Shown here piece after piece: positions 15,793 through 23,922 of a stretch of 23,957 bases of DNA. This DNA is from Desulfobacteraceae bacterium UBA2174 (GTDB lineage: Bacteria; Desulfobacterota; Desulfobacteria; Desulfobacterales; UBA2174): NCBI GenBank assembly GCA_002327445.1, contig DCWA01000004.1, forward strand, positions 1 to 23,957, given 5' to 3'. The position numbers were made by a program, and so were the translations under genes. The notes below the pieces were generated by a model. That model ran no database searches, was not told the origin of the DNA, and saw only the letters and a program-made list of their open reading frames with translations. Every line of letters begins with the position of its first letter. Position 1 is the stretch's first letter.

Positions 15793-17019
15793 ATGCCTAT
15801 GAGCGGTTATAGCCTTCTGAAACACTTGGTAGCGGTGCTGATCCTGCTTTTGCCGGCAGTGTTCGGTCCGACCGTGGCGGCGGCGCTGGAGCCCGACGAG
15901 ATTTTGGTGGTGGCCAACCGGAATGCGGGACGCAGCATCGGGCTGGCAAAGTACTACATGAAGCAAAGAGGAATCCCCGAGGACCGGCTGGTGGCCTTGT
16001 GGGTGACGGATGGCGAGACGTGCAGCCGGCAGGATTACGACAAGAAGGTGGTGCCACCGATTCGTCGTTGGCTGGCAGCTCACCCGGGAGCCGGTATTCG
16101 CTGCTTGGTAACAGTCTATGGGGTGCCTTTGAAAGTGGCGCCACCAGAGATGCCGAATGCGGACAAGCCCAAGGCGAACAAACCATCGGCGCCGGGGAAA
16201 AAGGCCGAAAGTACTTTAAAAAACGGCAATTCATCAGATGAAGGCAAGCCGGCGCCTGCCCTTCCGACCCCGGGCGCGTCCCTCGATTCCGAGCTTTGCC
16301 TAATCAAGGCCGGGATCTATCCGCTTGAAGGTTGGCAGCCGAATCCGTTTTTCATTGGTTATCAGGGGCGCGAAGTCGGTATCGACCGCAACGATGTGCT
16401 CATGGTCAGTCGTTTGGACGGGCCGTCCTCGAAGATCGTCCGGCGCATCATCGATGACAGCCTGGCCATCGAGGCTCGGGGGCTGGTCGGAACCGCCTAT
16501 TTCGACGCCCGTTGGCCGCGGCCGACCGATGACCGACCTGTAGAGGGGTATGCATTTTACGATCGGTCGATTCATCGGGCATCCGACCGGGTTGAAGCCA
16601 GCGGTCGGATGCCGGTGCGCCGGGATGACCGGCAGGAACTTTTCCAACCTGGCGATGCTCCGGAAGCGGCCCTGTACTGCGGCTGGTACAGCCTTTCGCG
16701 ATACGTGGATGCTTTTACCTGGCAGCCCGGTGCGGTGGGTTTCCATATCGCAAGCGGCGAGTGCAGCACTCTGCACAACCCGGAAAGCCGTATCTGGTGC
16801 GTCCAGATGTTGCTCAAGGGGGCTGCCGCGGTGATCGGGCCGGTCGACGAACCGTATGTGCAGGCCTTTCCGGTGCCGGAGATTTTTTTTGGTGTTTTGG
16901 TGGATGGTCGCCTGACGCTGGCCGAATGCTATATGCTGAGCGTACCTTACCTGTCCTGGCAAATGGTGCTGGTAGGCGACCCGCTGTACCGGCCGTTTGG
17001 GATGGCTGTTGCGTCCTAA
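15793..17019 (+). CDS. TIGR03790 family secreted protein of unknown function
   Basis: I prefer ATG 15793 (or ATG 15799 two codons later) to the ATG at 15724. The later starts open directly on a signal peptide, SLLKHLVAVLILLLPAVFG followed by an Ala-rich cleavage region before LEPDE. The earlier start would add residues encoded by repeat-like DNA. The mature part begins DEILVVANRNAGRSIGLAKY, then KQRGIPEDRL, CLVTVYGVPLKV, GLVGTAYFDARWP, and ends WQMVLVGDPLYRPF. I recognise this pattern as the TIGR03790 family, found mainly in deltaproteobacteria and planctomycetes with no known function. A low-complexity Lys/Pro/Ala insert lies near residues 119-160, after GVPLKVAPPEMP. The ribosome site is poor. 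The neighbouring sugar dehydrogenase suggests an envelope or polysaccharide context but does not prove it. Confidence 0.72.
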   Translation: MPMSGYSLLKHLVAVLILLLPAVFGPTVAAALEPDEILVVANRNAGRSIGLAKYYMKQRGIPEDRLVALWVTDGETCSRQDYDKKVVPPIRRWLAAHPGAGIRCLVTVYGVPLKVAPPEMPNADKPKANKPSAPGKKAESTLKNGNSSDEGKPAPALPTPGASLDSELCLIKAGIYPLEGWQPNPFFIGYQGREVGIDRNDVLMVSRLDGPSSKIVRRIIDDSLAIEARGLVGTAYFDARWPRPTDDRPVEGYAFYDRSIHRASDRVEASGRMPVRRDDRQELFQPGDAPEAALYCGWYSLSRYVDAFTWQPGAVGFHIASGECSTLHNPESRIWCVQMLLKGAAAVIGPVDEPYVQAFPVPEIFFGVLVDGRLTLAECYMLSVPYLSWQMVLVGDPLYRPFGMAVAS

Positions 17020-17029
17020 TTCAAAGACA

Positions 17030-17115
17030 TTTTCGCGCCAAGACGCCCAGGCGCTAAGAACTGCGGGCGATATCGGGCGCTCCGCGTCGGTGGGAGCAGG
17101 AAGTTGAGAAGTTGG
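17030..17115 (+). repeat. Repeat copy right of the TIGR03790 gene
   Basis: TTTCGCGCCAAGACGCCCAG is followed by GCGCTAAGAACTG, then GGGCGCTCCGCG and TCGGTGGGAGCAGGAAGTTG. It is the direct-repeat partner of 15612-15696. The interval 17020-17421 contains repeats only. Confidence 0.8.
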
Positions 17116-17211
17116 GACGATGAGAAGGTAAGGAAGGGGATCAAAGACAAAGACCGAAACGACGAGAAACCTCTTGGAGTTTGCCACCATTTCCCGCAGT
17201 GTTGAAAAATG

Positions 17212-17356
17212 CAGATCCCTCGCTGCGCTCGGGATGACACGGGAAAAGAGGGTGGGGATGACACGGGAAAAGAGGGTGGGGATGGCACGGGAAAAGGGGC
17301 TCGGGATGACACGGGATAGGGGTGTCATCCCGAGGCGCAAAGCGACGAGGGAGCTC
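17212..17356. repeat. Palindromic repeat with a 24-bp tandem array
   Basis: The element opens with GATCCCTCGCTGCGCTC and closes with the inverted GTCATCCCGAGGCGCAAAGC followed by GACGAGGGAGCTC. Between them are about four units of 24 bases beginning GGGATGACACGGGAAAAG (17231, 17255, 17279 and 17303, the last two diverged). It is related to the elements at 3046 and 23440-23600. Confidence 0.8.
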
Positions 17357-17383
17357 AAACATTTTTTGTCTATCTTTGGGTCT

Positions 17384-17411
17384 TTTGGTCTTGGCGCGAG
17401 GATATTTTCTG
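17384..17411 (-). repeat. Partial inverted copy of the 'TCGCGCCAAGAC' repeat
   Basis: On the minus strand it reads TCCTCGCGCCAAGACCAAAA, a shortened copy of the family. It lies just beyond the comM stop codon. Confidence 0.55.
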
Positions 17412-17421
17412 GCAGTCGTTT

Positions 17422-18963
17422 TTACCCCGTCAGCGGGTTTTTGCGATCCAGGCAGCGGTACTGGACCGCCTCGCCGATGTGGCACGCCTCGATGGCGTCT
17501 TTTCCATCCAGGTCCGCGATGGACCGGGCGATCTTGAGGACCCGGCTGTAGGCTCTGGCCGACAGGCCGAACCGGTCCACGGCGTTTTCCAACAGGCGCT
17601 GGCCGGCGGCGTCCACGGCGCAGAAGCGCTTGATGTGCCGGTTGGCCATCTGGGCGTTGCAGTAGATGGGCTGCCCGGCGAAGCGCTCGGACTGAATTCG
17701 GCGGGCCGCGGCCACTCGGGTGGCCATGGCGGCCGAAGACTCGCCCTTGAGACCCTGGCCGGCCAGATCCCGATAGGCCACCGCCGGCACCTGGACGTGG
17801 ATGTCGATGCGATCGAGGAGGGGGCCGGAAATCTTGCTCCGGTAGCGGCGGATCTGGGTGTGGGTGCAACTGCACTGGTGCCGTTCATCGCCCAAGTACC
17901 CGCAAGGACAGGGGTTCATGGCCGCCACGAGCATCACCGAGGCCGGGTAGGTCAGGGTGGAGGCGGCACGGGCGATGGTGACCTGGCGGTCCTCCAGGGG
18001 CTGGCGCATCACCTCCAGGACGTGCTTTTTGTATTCGGGCAACTCGTCGAGAAACAACACCCCGTTGTGAGCCAGGCTGACTTCGCCGGGGCGCGGCAGG
18101 TGGCCGCCGCCGATGAGGCCGGCATCCGAGATGGTGTGGTGGGGGGCGCGAAAGGGGCGGCGGGTCACCAGGGGCCGGCTGCCGTCGAGCAGCCCCACCA
18201 CACTGTAGACCTTGGTGGTCTCGATGGCCTCGGCGAAGCTCAGTGGCGGCAGAATGGTGGCCAGCCGCTTGGCCAGCATCGTCTTGCCCGATCCGGGAGG
18301 GCCGATCATGATGAGGTTGTGCCCGCCGGCGGCCGCCACTTCCAGCGCCCGTTTGACGTCCTCCTGCCCCATCACCTCGGCAAAATCGCCCTCGTCCTGA
18401 TCCGCGACTTCGAAGAGAGCCGCCACATCGATGCGTTGCGGCGGGATGGCCGCCTGGCCGCGCAAAAAATCGACCACTTGGGGCAGGTCGAGGACCGGGA
18501 ACACGTCGATGCCCTCGACCACCGCGGCCTCGGGGCCGTTTTCGCGGGGGACGATCAATCCGGAGAGCCCGGCGTCCCGGGCTCGCAGAGCCATGGGCAG
18601 AGAGCCCTTCACCGCCTTGATCCGCCCGTCCAGGGACAATTCCCCCATCACCAAGTAGCGGGACAGGCGCGCCTGGGGCACCACGCCGGTGGCGGCCAGC
18701 AGGCCGAGCGCCACCGGCAGATCGAAACCGGTGCCTTCCTTTTTGATGTTGGCCGGCGCCAGATTGACGGTGATGCGGTCGTCGGGGAAAATGTAGCCGG
18801 CGTTGGCGATGGCCGCCTTGACCCGTTCCTTGCTTTCCTTGACAGCCGTTTCCGGGAGGCCGACGGTGGTGTAGGCGGGCAGTCCAGCGGCGATGTCCAC
18901 CTCGACCTCCACCAGGTAGGCATCGATGCCCATTACCGCGCTGCTGAGCACTTTGGCCAGCAA
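17422..18963 (-). CDS. comM: ComM/YifB-family Mg-chelatase-like AAA+ ATPase
   Basis: I take TTG 18963 as the start, giving a 513-residue protein close to the usual ComM length. It opens LLAKVLSSAVMGIDAYLVEV, matching the family N terminus MLAKV. A GAGGGAGG ribosome site lies just upstream; the next ATG (18933) would cut off conserved residues. The N-terminal ChlI-like domain has the TVGLPETAVKESKERVKAAI region and NLAPANIKKEG. The AAA+ core has Walker A GPPGSGKTMLAKRL near 220 and Walker B GVLFLDELPE near 296. A zinc-type cluster, CPCGYLGDERHQCSC, lies near 350-366, followed by the C-terminal domain ending NPLTG. ComM is a hexameric helicase that aids branch migration when transformed DNA is integrated. 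The frame stays open upstream to 19299, but only through repeat DNA. Confidence 0.92.
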   Translation of the reverse strand: MLAKVLSSAVMGIDAYLVEVEVDIAAGLPAYTTVGLPETAVKESKERVKAAIANAGYIFPDDRITVNLAPANIKKEGTGFDLPVALGLLAATGVVPQARLSRYLVMGELSLDGRIKAVKGSLPMALRARDAGLSGLIVPRENGPEAAVVEGIDVFPVLDLPQVVDFLRGQAAIPPQRIDVAALFEVADQDEGDFAEVMGQEDVKRALEVAAAGGHNLIMIGPPGSGKTMLAKRLATILPPLSFAEAIETTKVYSVVGLLDGSRPLVTRRPFRAPHHTISDAGLIGGGHLPRPGEVSLAHNGVLFLDELPEYKKHVLEVMRQPLEDRQVTIARAASTLTYPASVMLVAAMNPCPCGYLGDERHQCSCTHTQIRRYRSKISGPLLDRIDIHVQVPAVAYRDLAGQGLKGESSAAMATRVAAARRIQSERFAGQPIYCNAQMANRHIKRFCAVDAAGQRLLENAVDRFGLSARAYSRVLKIARSIADLDGKDAIEACHIGEAVQYRCLDRKNPLTG

Positions 18964-18984
18964 TACCCCTCCCTCAGATAAACG

Positions 18985-19112
18985 GCGTCTCAGGCCGCCG
19001 TGCGGCGTTGCGGCCTCTTCGAAACTACTCACATATGCCTGATATGCTGCGCATTTCGAATTCGGCCGCGCCTTGCCCGGCAAGCCTTGCCCGGCAACCT
19101 GATCCTTGTTTA
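18985..19112. repeat. Long direct repeat, copy 1 (upstream of comM)
   Basis: GCGTCTCAGGCCGCCGTGCG through CCTGATCCTTGTTTA, 128 bases. It is a diverged duplicate of 19122-19235 and carries an internal 14-base duplication (CTTGCCCGGCAAGC) that explains its extra length. It begins about 20 bases from the comM start. Confidence 0.88.
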
Positions 19113-19121
19113 TCTCTATGA

Positions 19122-19235
19122 GCGTCTCAGGCCGCCGTGCGGCGTTGCGGCCTCTTCGAAACTGCTTACATATACCCGATGTGCTGCCCGTGTCGAATCC
19201 GGCCGCGCCTTGTCCGGCAACCTGATCCTTGTTTA
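19122..19235. repeat. Long direct repeat, copy 2 (upstream of comM)
   Basis: This is a 114-base partner of the 18985-19112 copy. The two ends are almost identical, while the middle (around 19166-19205) has diverged. Both copies read through open on the minus strand, in frame with comM, but no known protein is recognised. Confidence 0.88.
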
Positions 19236-19267
19236 GCGCCATGGGCGTATGGGTCGATATCCGCGCC

Positions 19268-19291
19268 AACTTCCTGCCGTAACCGGAAGTT
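19268..19291. other. Perfect inverted repeat upstream of lpxC
   Basis: AACTTCC (19268-19274) and GGAAGTT (19285-19291) are separated by ten bases. It sits between the divergent comM and lpxC genes, about 95 bases from the lpxC start. It could be an operator or an RNA hairpin. No clear promoter is visible in 19236-19384. Confidence 0.4.
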
Positions 19292-19384
19292 CTTGCCAAA
19301 CAGGCAGTTCCTGAGCTACAAGCGCTGATGAAATGATGATGTTCCTACAAAAGAAATTTAACCTTTGCAAATAAAAGTTCGCCC

Positions 19385-20338
19385 ATGATGCCATTTGCAG
19401 AACAGCGTACCCTGGCCCGTTCGGCCCAGTGCCGAGGTGTCGGCCTCCATTCGGGAAAAACCGTGGAGATGACGATTCATCCGGCGCCGATCAATCACGG
19501 GATCAAGTTTTTTCGCACCGATCTGCCCAACGCGCCGGGAATCATCGCCCATTTCAACATGGTGGTGGACACCAGCCAGGCCACCGTCATCGGGAGCGAC
19601 GGTTTCATCGTATCGACCATCGAGCACCTGATGGCCGCTTTCGCCGGGCTTTGCATCGACAATGCGCGGGTCGAGCTCACCGACTACGAGGTGCCGGTGA
19701 TGGACGGCAGCGCCGGTCCCTTTGTCCGCATGATGCGCTCGGCCGGAATCGTGTCCCAGCCCGGACCGCGTTGCTATTTCGTCGTCGAACATCCCATCGA
19801 ACTGCGGGAAAACGGCAAGGCGGTGGCCGTGTACCCGGCCGACACCCCAACGATCACGTGCAGCATCGAATACGAGCACCCCGTGATCGGACGCCAGTCG
19901 CGCACCGTGGTGTTGTCGGATCGCGCCTTTGAGGAAGAGATCGCCGACGCCAGGACTTTCGGCCTGCTCCAGGACCTCGAATACATGAAGCATTACGGCC
20001 TGGCCAAGGGCGGCAGCCTCGACAACGCCGTGCTGGTGGCCAGCGACGGCGTGGTCAACCCCGATGGGCTGCGTTTTGCCGACGAGTTCGTGCGCCACAA
20101 GATTCTCGACTGCATCGGCGATTTTTCCCTGCTCGGCATGCCGATTCTGGGGCACATCGTCGCCGAAAAGTCCGGGCATGCGTTCAACCATATGTTTTTG
20201 AACAAATTTTTTGCCTCCAAGGATGCCTGGGAGACGCGCACCATCCATCCTTCCAGGCCCGGCCGTGCCTATTCGCAAACGCCTTCCCGACCACGGTCCC
20301 TGTCGGACGGGCACGCCGTGACCCCGGCGCGGTCCTGA
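19385..20338 (+). CDS. lpxC: UDP-3-O-acyl-N-acetylglucosamine deacetylase
   Basis: This 317-residue LpxC performs the committed step of lipid A synthesis in the cytoplasm: zinc-dependent removal of the acetyl group from UDP-3-O-acyl-GlcNAc. The zinc ligands are all visible: H81 in STIEHLMAA, and H238 and D242 in RHKILDCIGD. The catalytic H265 is in SGHAFNH. The early motif RGVGLHSGK is also typical. The body length is normal; a short Arg/Ser/Pro-rich tail (about 25 residues after FFASKDAWE) is extra. Two adjacent ATG codons (19385 and 19388) are possible starts and the ribosome site is weak. It is first in a probable operon with the DUF4390 gene (26 bases downstream) and the NtrY-like kinase. 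Its presence shows that the cell makes LPS. Confidence 0.97.
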   Translation: MMPFAEQRTLARSAQCRGVGLHSGKTVEMTIHPAPINHGIKFFRTDLPNAPGIIAHFNMVVDTSQATVIGSDGFIVSTIEHLMAAFAGLCIDNARVELTDYEVPVMDGSAGPFVRMMRSAGIVSQPGPRCYFVVEHPIELRENGKAVAVYPADTPTITCSIEYEHPVIGRQSRTVVLSDRAFEEEIADARTFGLLQDLEYMKHYGLAKGGSLDNAVLVASDGVVNPDGLRFADEFVRHKILDCIGDFSLLGMPILGHIVAEKSGHAFNHMFLNKFFASKDAWETRTIHPSRPGRAYSQTPSRPRSLSDGHAVTPARS

Positions 20339-20364
20339 GGGCGTTCGACGGCAACGGAGCTTCC

Positions 20365-20934
20365 ATGAGGGATTTGCGATACTGGATTCTGCTGTCGCTG
20401 TGGCTGCTGATCGTGGCCACGCCGTCAGCGTCCCGCGCGGCCCGGGAAGCGAAACTCACCGATCTGACCATCACCAACACGGCGGACAACCTTTTGGTCT
20501 ATATGCGGGTGCAAGGCGCCTTCCTCCCGGAAATGGCTCAGGCCTTGCACAGCGGTGTGCCCACGACCTTCACCTTTCGGGCTTCCCTCCACGAGGGGCG
20601 ACGCCTCTGGTTCGACAAGGGTGTTTCCGAGGTCACCGCCACCCACAGCCTCATCTATGACGCTTTGAAAAAGGAGTACACCGTGGCCCGCTCCTGGGAG
20701 CCGGGCCGGCTTCGGGTGACGCGCAACTTCGAGGAGGCGCGCCAGTGGATGACTTCGGTGGAACGGCTGAAGGTGGCCACCCTCGATCAAATGACCAAGG
20801 GCAAGTCCTACCAGCTTCGCGCCAAGGCCGAACTCAGCCAGCTCACTTTGCCGTTTTATCTCCACCATGTGTTTTTTTTCCTGTCATTCTGGGATTTTGA
20901 AACCGACTGGTACACCGTCGATTTCATTTATTAA
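20365..20934 (+). CDS. DUF4390 family exported protein
   Basis: This 189-residue protein starts with a signal peptide, RYWILLSLWLLIVATPSASR (about residues 5-25). It then reads LTDLTITNTADNLLVYMRVQ, a beta-rich opening typical of DUF4390, and ends with LPFYLHHVFFFLSFWDFETD then WYTVDFIY. The function is unknown. The family is usually encoded just before an NtrY-type kinase, as here (30 bases separate them), so a role in sensing or signal input at the envelope is plausible but unproven. It may instead be a periplasmic partner of the kinase's extracytoplasmic region. It is co-directional with lpxC and likely co-transcribed. Confidence 0.8.
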   Translation: MRDLRYWILLSLWLLIVATPSASRAAREAKLTDLTITNTADNLLVYMRVQGAFLPEMAQALHSGVPTTFTFRASLHEGRRLWFDKGVSEVTATHSLIYDALKKEYTVARSWEPGRLRVTRNFEEARQWMTSVERLKVATLDQMTKGKSYQLRAKAELSQLTLPFYLHHVFFFLSFWDFETDWYTVDFIY

Positions 20935-20964
20935 CCCTGCCTTTGCCGACCGGAGGCCCAAACG

Positions 20965-23202
20965 GTGACGCCTTTCCGTTCCCCAAAGGCCACCGGGGTC
21001 CATCTCTCCGAGGATGAGCGCCGGCGCCGCAAGCGCGAAAAGATCCTCATCGTCGTCATCCTGATCGTGATGACGGTGCTGACCTACGCCGAGACCCGGA
21101 TCATCCATTTCGGCGGGGCCATCCCGGTTTCCAACGCCGTGTTGATGTTCATCGTCATCAACATCAACCTGATCCTGCTCATCCTTCTGATTTTCCTGGT
21201 GTTCCGGAACCTGGTGAAGCTCTTCTACGAGCGGCGGCGCAAGGTGATGGGGGCCAATCTGCGCACGCGCCTGGCCGTGGCCTTCATCGTTCTGACCCTG
21301 TTGCCCACCACGATCCTCTTCGTCTTTTCCATCAATTTCATCACCAGCAGCATCCAGTTCTGGTTCAATCAGCCCGTGGAGCAGGCGCTGGAGAACGCCC
21401 TCCAGGTTGGACAGGGCTTCTACAGTCACGCCGAGGCCACCAACCGCTTCTTTCTCGAACGGGTGGCCTATCAGTTGGAAACCAGGGAGTATCTTAAGCC
21501 GGATCGGCGCAAGTTGTTGGCCAATTACCTTCAGGTGGTCCAGCGCGCCTTCATCGCCCACGCCGTGGAGGTTTACGATGCCCACGCCGAACGGGTGGAG
21601 GCGGCGGTGGCCGAGAGCCCCGGAGACGGGACGATCGGTCTGCTGACGCTGGAGGAGATGAAATCCAGTTCGGCGTCCGGGCCGGTGCACAGCATCAACC
21701 ATCGCAGCCCTGGCGGGGAACTGGTGCGCACCGTGGCTGCCGTGCCTTTCGGGGTGCCTTGGGACAGAGCCCGGGCCTATGTTGTGATGACCCAGCTCGT
21801 GGGTACCGACCTGGCGGACCAGATGGCCTCCATTTCCAGGGGGTACGCCGAGTACCAGCAGATCAAGCTGCTCAAGCGGCCCATCCGCATCACCTATTAC
21901 ATCAGCCTCTCCATCGTGGCGCTGCTGGTGGTATTTTGCGCCATCTGGTTCGCCCTCTTTTTCTCCAAGAGCATCACGATTCCCATCCGTCAGCTCGCCG
22001 ACGGCACCCGCCGCGTGGCTGAAGGGGATTTGGGCTTCGTGATCGAGCGGGCCGCCGACGACGAGATCGGCCGTCTGGTGGACGATTTCAACCGCATGAC
22101 CGAGGACCTGCGCCGTAGCCGGGAGCAGTTGGAACAGTCGGCCAAGGCGCTCCAGGAGCGAACCGTCGAGATCGAGGCCCGCCGCCAGTACATGGAAATC
22201 CTGCTGCGCAACGTGTCCGCAGGGGTGGTGTCGGTTTCCGCCGACGGGCGCATTACCACCCTCAACCCTTCGGCCGAGGAGATGCTCAACCTGTCGGCGG
22301 CCGATATTCTCGACCGCCCTTACCGGCGTGTGCTCAAGGGAGAGCTGCTCGACATGGCTCTGGGCGTCATGGACCAGTTGCGCCAGGACCCCGGGGAAAC
22401 CATCCGGGTGCCGCTGACGGTCATCGTGGCCGGTCAGCCGCGCAGCCTGCTCGTTCATGCCAGCGCCTTGACGGACGACCTGGGCCGCAACATGGGGGCC
22501 GTGTGCGTCTTCGACGACCTGACCGAGCTGGAGAGGGCCCAGCGCATGGCGGCCTGGCGCGAGGTGGCGCTCCGCATCGCCCACGAGGTGAAAAATCCGC
22601 TGACACCCATCGCCCTGTCGGCCCAACGTCTCAAGCGGCGTTACGCCGCCAGGCTCAACGAGCCGGTGTTCGAGGAATGCGTGCGCATGATCATCGACCA
22701 TGTGGAATTGATCCGCAACCTCGTCAACGAGTTTTCCTCCTTTGCGCGCTTCCCCACCGCGGTGCCGGAGCCTTGCGAGCTGCTGCCCATCATCGAGGAG
22801 ACGGTGGCCCTTTACCGCGAGGGGCACGAGGGGGTGCAGTTTTCCATCGAGGCCCTGACGCCGATTCCCGTGCTCAATCTGGATCGCCAGCAGATCAAGC
22901 AGGCCATGATCAACCTGGTGGACAACGCCGTGACTGCCGTTCGCCAGGCGGGCACCATTACCATCAGCCTGCGCCATGACATGGAAACCAACCAGGTGCT
23001 GATCACGGTGGCCGACGATGGCCGGGGCATCGCCTTGAAGGATCGGACGCGGCTCTTCGAACCGGATTTTTCAACGAAAAAGGCCGGCATGGGGCTTGGG
23101 CTGACCATCGTCAACACCATCATTGCCGACCACGGCGGCAGCATCCGGGCGGAGCACAACCAGCCGCGAGGGGCCAAATTCATTATTGAACTTCCCGTGT
23201 GA
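20965..23202 (+). CDS. NtrY-like sensor histidine kinase
   Basis: This 745-residue kinase starts at GTG 20965 with GGAGG eight bases upstream. It has three N-terminal membrane helices (about 26-43, 58-84 and 98-125), an extracytoplasmic region of about 180 residues, and a fourth helix at 309-333. A HAMP domain follows (about 333-387), then a coiled linker and a PAS domain (about 409-515). The dimerisation helix carries the phospho-acceptor H540 in RIAHEVKNPLTPIALSAQR. The ATPase domain has the N box DNAVTAV near 655, G1 DDGRG near 685 and G2 GMGLGLTIV near 708. This is the NtrY layout. Such kinases normally phosphorylate a sigma-54-type NtrX response regulator encoded just downstream. In this window none follows before the end, only repeat DNA. 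The signal is unknown. Confidence 0.93.
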   Translation: MTPFRSPKATGVHLSEDERRRRKREKILIVVILIVMTVLTYAETRIIHFGGAIPVSNAVLMFIVININLILLILLIFLVFRNLVKLFYERRRKVMGANLRTRLAVAFIVLTLLPTTILFVFSINFITSSIQFWFNQPVEQALENALQVGQGFYSHAEATNRFFLERVAYQLETREYLKPDRRKLLANYLQVVQRAFIAHAVEVYDAHAERVEAAVAESPGDGTIGLLTLEEMKSSSASGPVHSINHRSPGGELVRTVAAVPFGVPWDRARAYVVMTQLVGTDLADQMASISRGYAEYQQIKLLKRPIRITYYISLSIVALLVVFCAIWFALFFSKSITIPIRQLADGTRRVAEGDLGFVIERAADDEIGRLVDDFNRMTEDLRRSREQLEQSAKALQERTVEIEARRQYMEILLRNVSAGVVSVSADGRITTLNPSAEEMLNLSAADILDRPYRRVLKGELLDMALGVMDQLRQDPGETIRVPLTVIVAGQPRSLLVHASALTDDLGRNMGAVCVFDDLTELERAQRMAAWREVALRIAHEVKNPLTPIALSAQRLKRRYAARLNEPVFEECVRMIIDHVELIRNLVNEFSSFARFPTAVPEPCELLPIIEETVALYREGHEGVQFSIEALTPIPVLNLDRQQIKQAMINLVDNAVTAVRQAGTITISLRHDMETNQVLITVADDGRGIALKDRTRLFEPDFSTKKAGMGLGLTIVNTIIADHGGSIRAEHNQPRGAKFIIELPV

Positions 23203-23275
23203 GGCGGTTAACAATTGGTGCTCTTTATTGATTTTCAACGTTTTTGTACTTGAGCCGGTGCGCGTTTTGCGTTTC

Positions 23276-23493
23276 ACTCCTCGGAATGACAGGAAGACGC
23301 TTTAATCACCGATGAGCGGAATATAGATCCACCGCCGACGAGCGCGGACAGGCGCAGACAAGCGCTGCCGCCGGCCGCCGGCTTGATCCAATAACGGACA
23401 CCTGCTCCGACACTGTCATCTCGAGGAGCCCGTGCCCAACCCCGGTGTCATCCCGAGGGAGCCCATGCCCAACCCCGGTGTCATCCCGAGGAG
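23276..23493. repeat. 218-bp perfect direct repeat, copy 1
   Basis: This segment is identical to 23679-23896 by base-by-base reading. It contains the ACTCCTCGGAATGACAGGAA start, a GC-rich middle with GCCGCCGGCCGCCGGC (23367-23382), and two CAACCCCGGTGTCATCCCGA blocks at its end. No protein is recognised. Confidence 0.95.
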
Positions 23494-23678
23494 CAACGCG
23501 ACGAGGGATCTCTTGGATGCGCCAAGATTCCTCACTTTTTCCCGTGTCATCCCGTACACCCTTCTCCCGTGTCATCCCGAGCGAAGCGAGGGATCTGCAG
23601 TTTGGGATATGGCGGGAAGGGGTGGGAGGTTCATGGAGATTCCTCGTCGTTTCACTCCTCGGAATGACAAGGGAAGAA
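23494..23678. repeat. Spacer of REP-like fragments between the two 218-bp copies
   Basis: It holds several CCCGTGTCATCCCG fragments and a GAGCGAAGCGAGGGATCTGC copy of the family at 3046 and 17212. The whole gene-free stretch 23203-23957 is repeats plus a short terminal region. Confidence 0.7.
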
Positions 23679-23896
23679 ACTCCTCGGAATGACAGGAAGA
23701 CGCTTTAATCACCGATGAGCGGAATATAGATCCACCGCCGACGAGCGCGGACAGGCGCAGACAAGCGCTGCCGCCGGCCGCCGGCTTGATCCAATAACGG
23801 ACACCTGCTCCGACACTGTCATCTCGAGGAGCCCGTGCCCAACCCCGGTGTCATCCCGAGGGAGCCCATGCCCAACCCCGGTGTCATCCCGAGGAG
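23679..23896. repeat. 218-bp perfect direct repeat, copy 2
   Basis: Identical to 23276-23493, giving a period of 403 bases. Identity stops at CCCGAGGAG, after which the sequence differs (TTAATCCGTG here). Confidence 0.95.
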
Positions 23897-23922
23897 TTAA
23901 TCCGTGCAAAGTCAAGCAGAAA

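Noticed and set aside
17231..17326. Tandem 24-bp units considered as a CRISPR array
   Set aside because: The units are contiguous, with no unique spacers between them, and no cas genes are present.
20884..22977. Open frame of 697 codons on the minus strand
   Set aside because: It is antisense to the NtrY-like kinase, which has complete domain motifs. The antisense protein is Gly/His/Gln-rich with no known fold.
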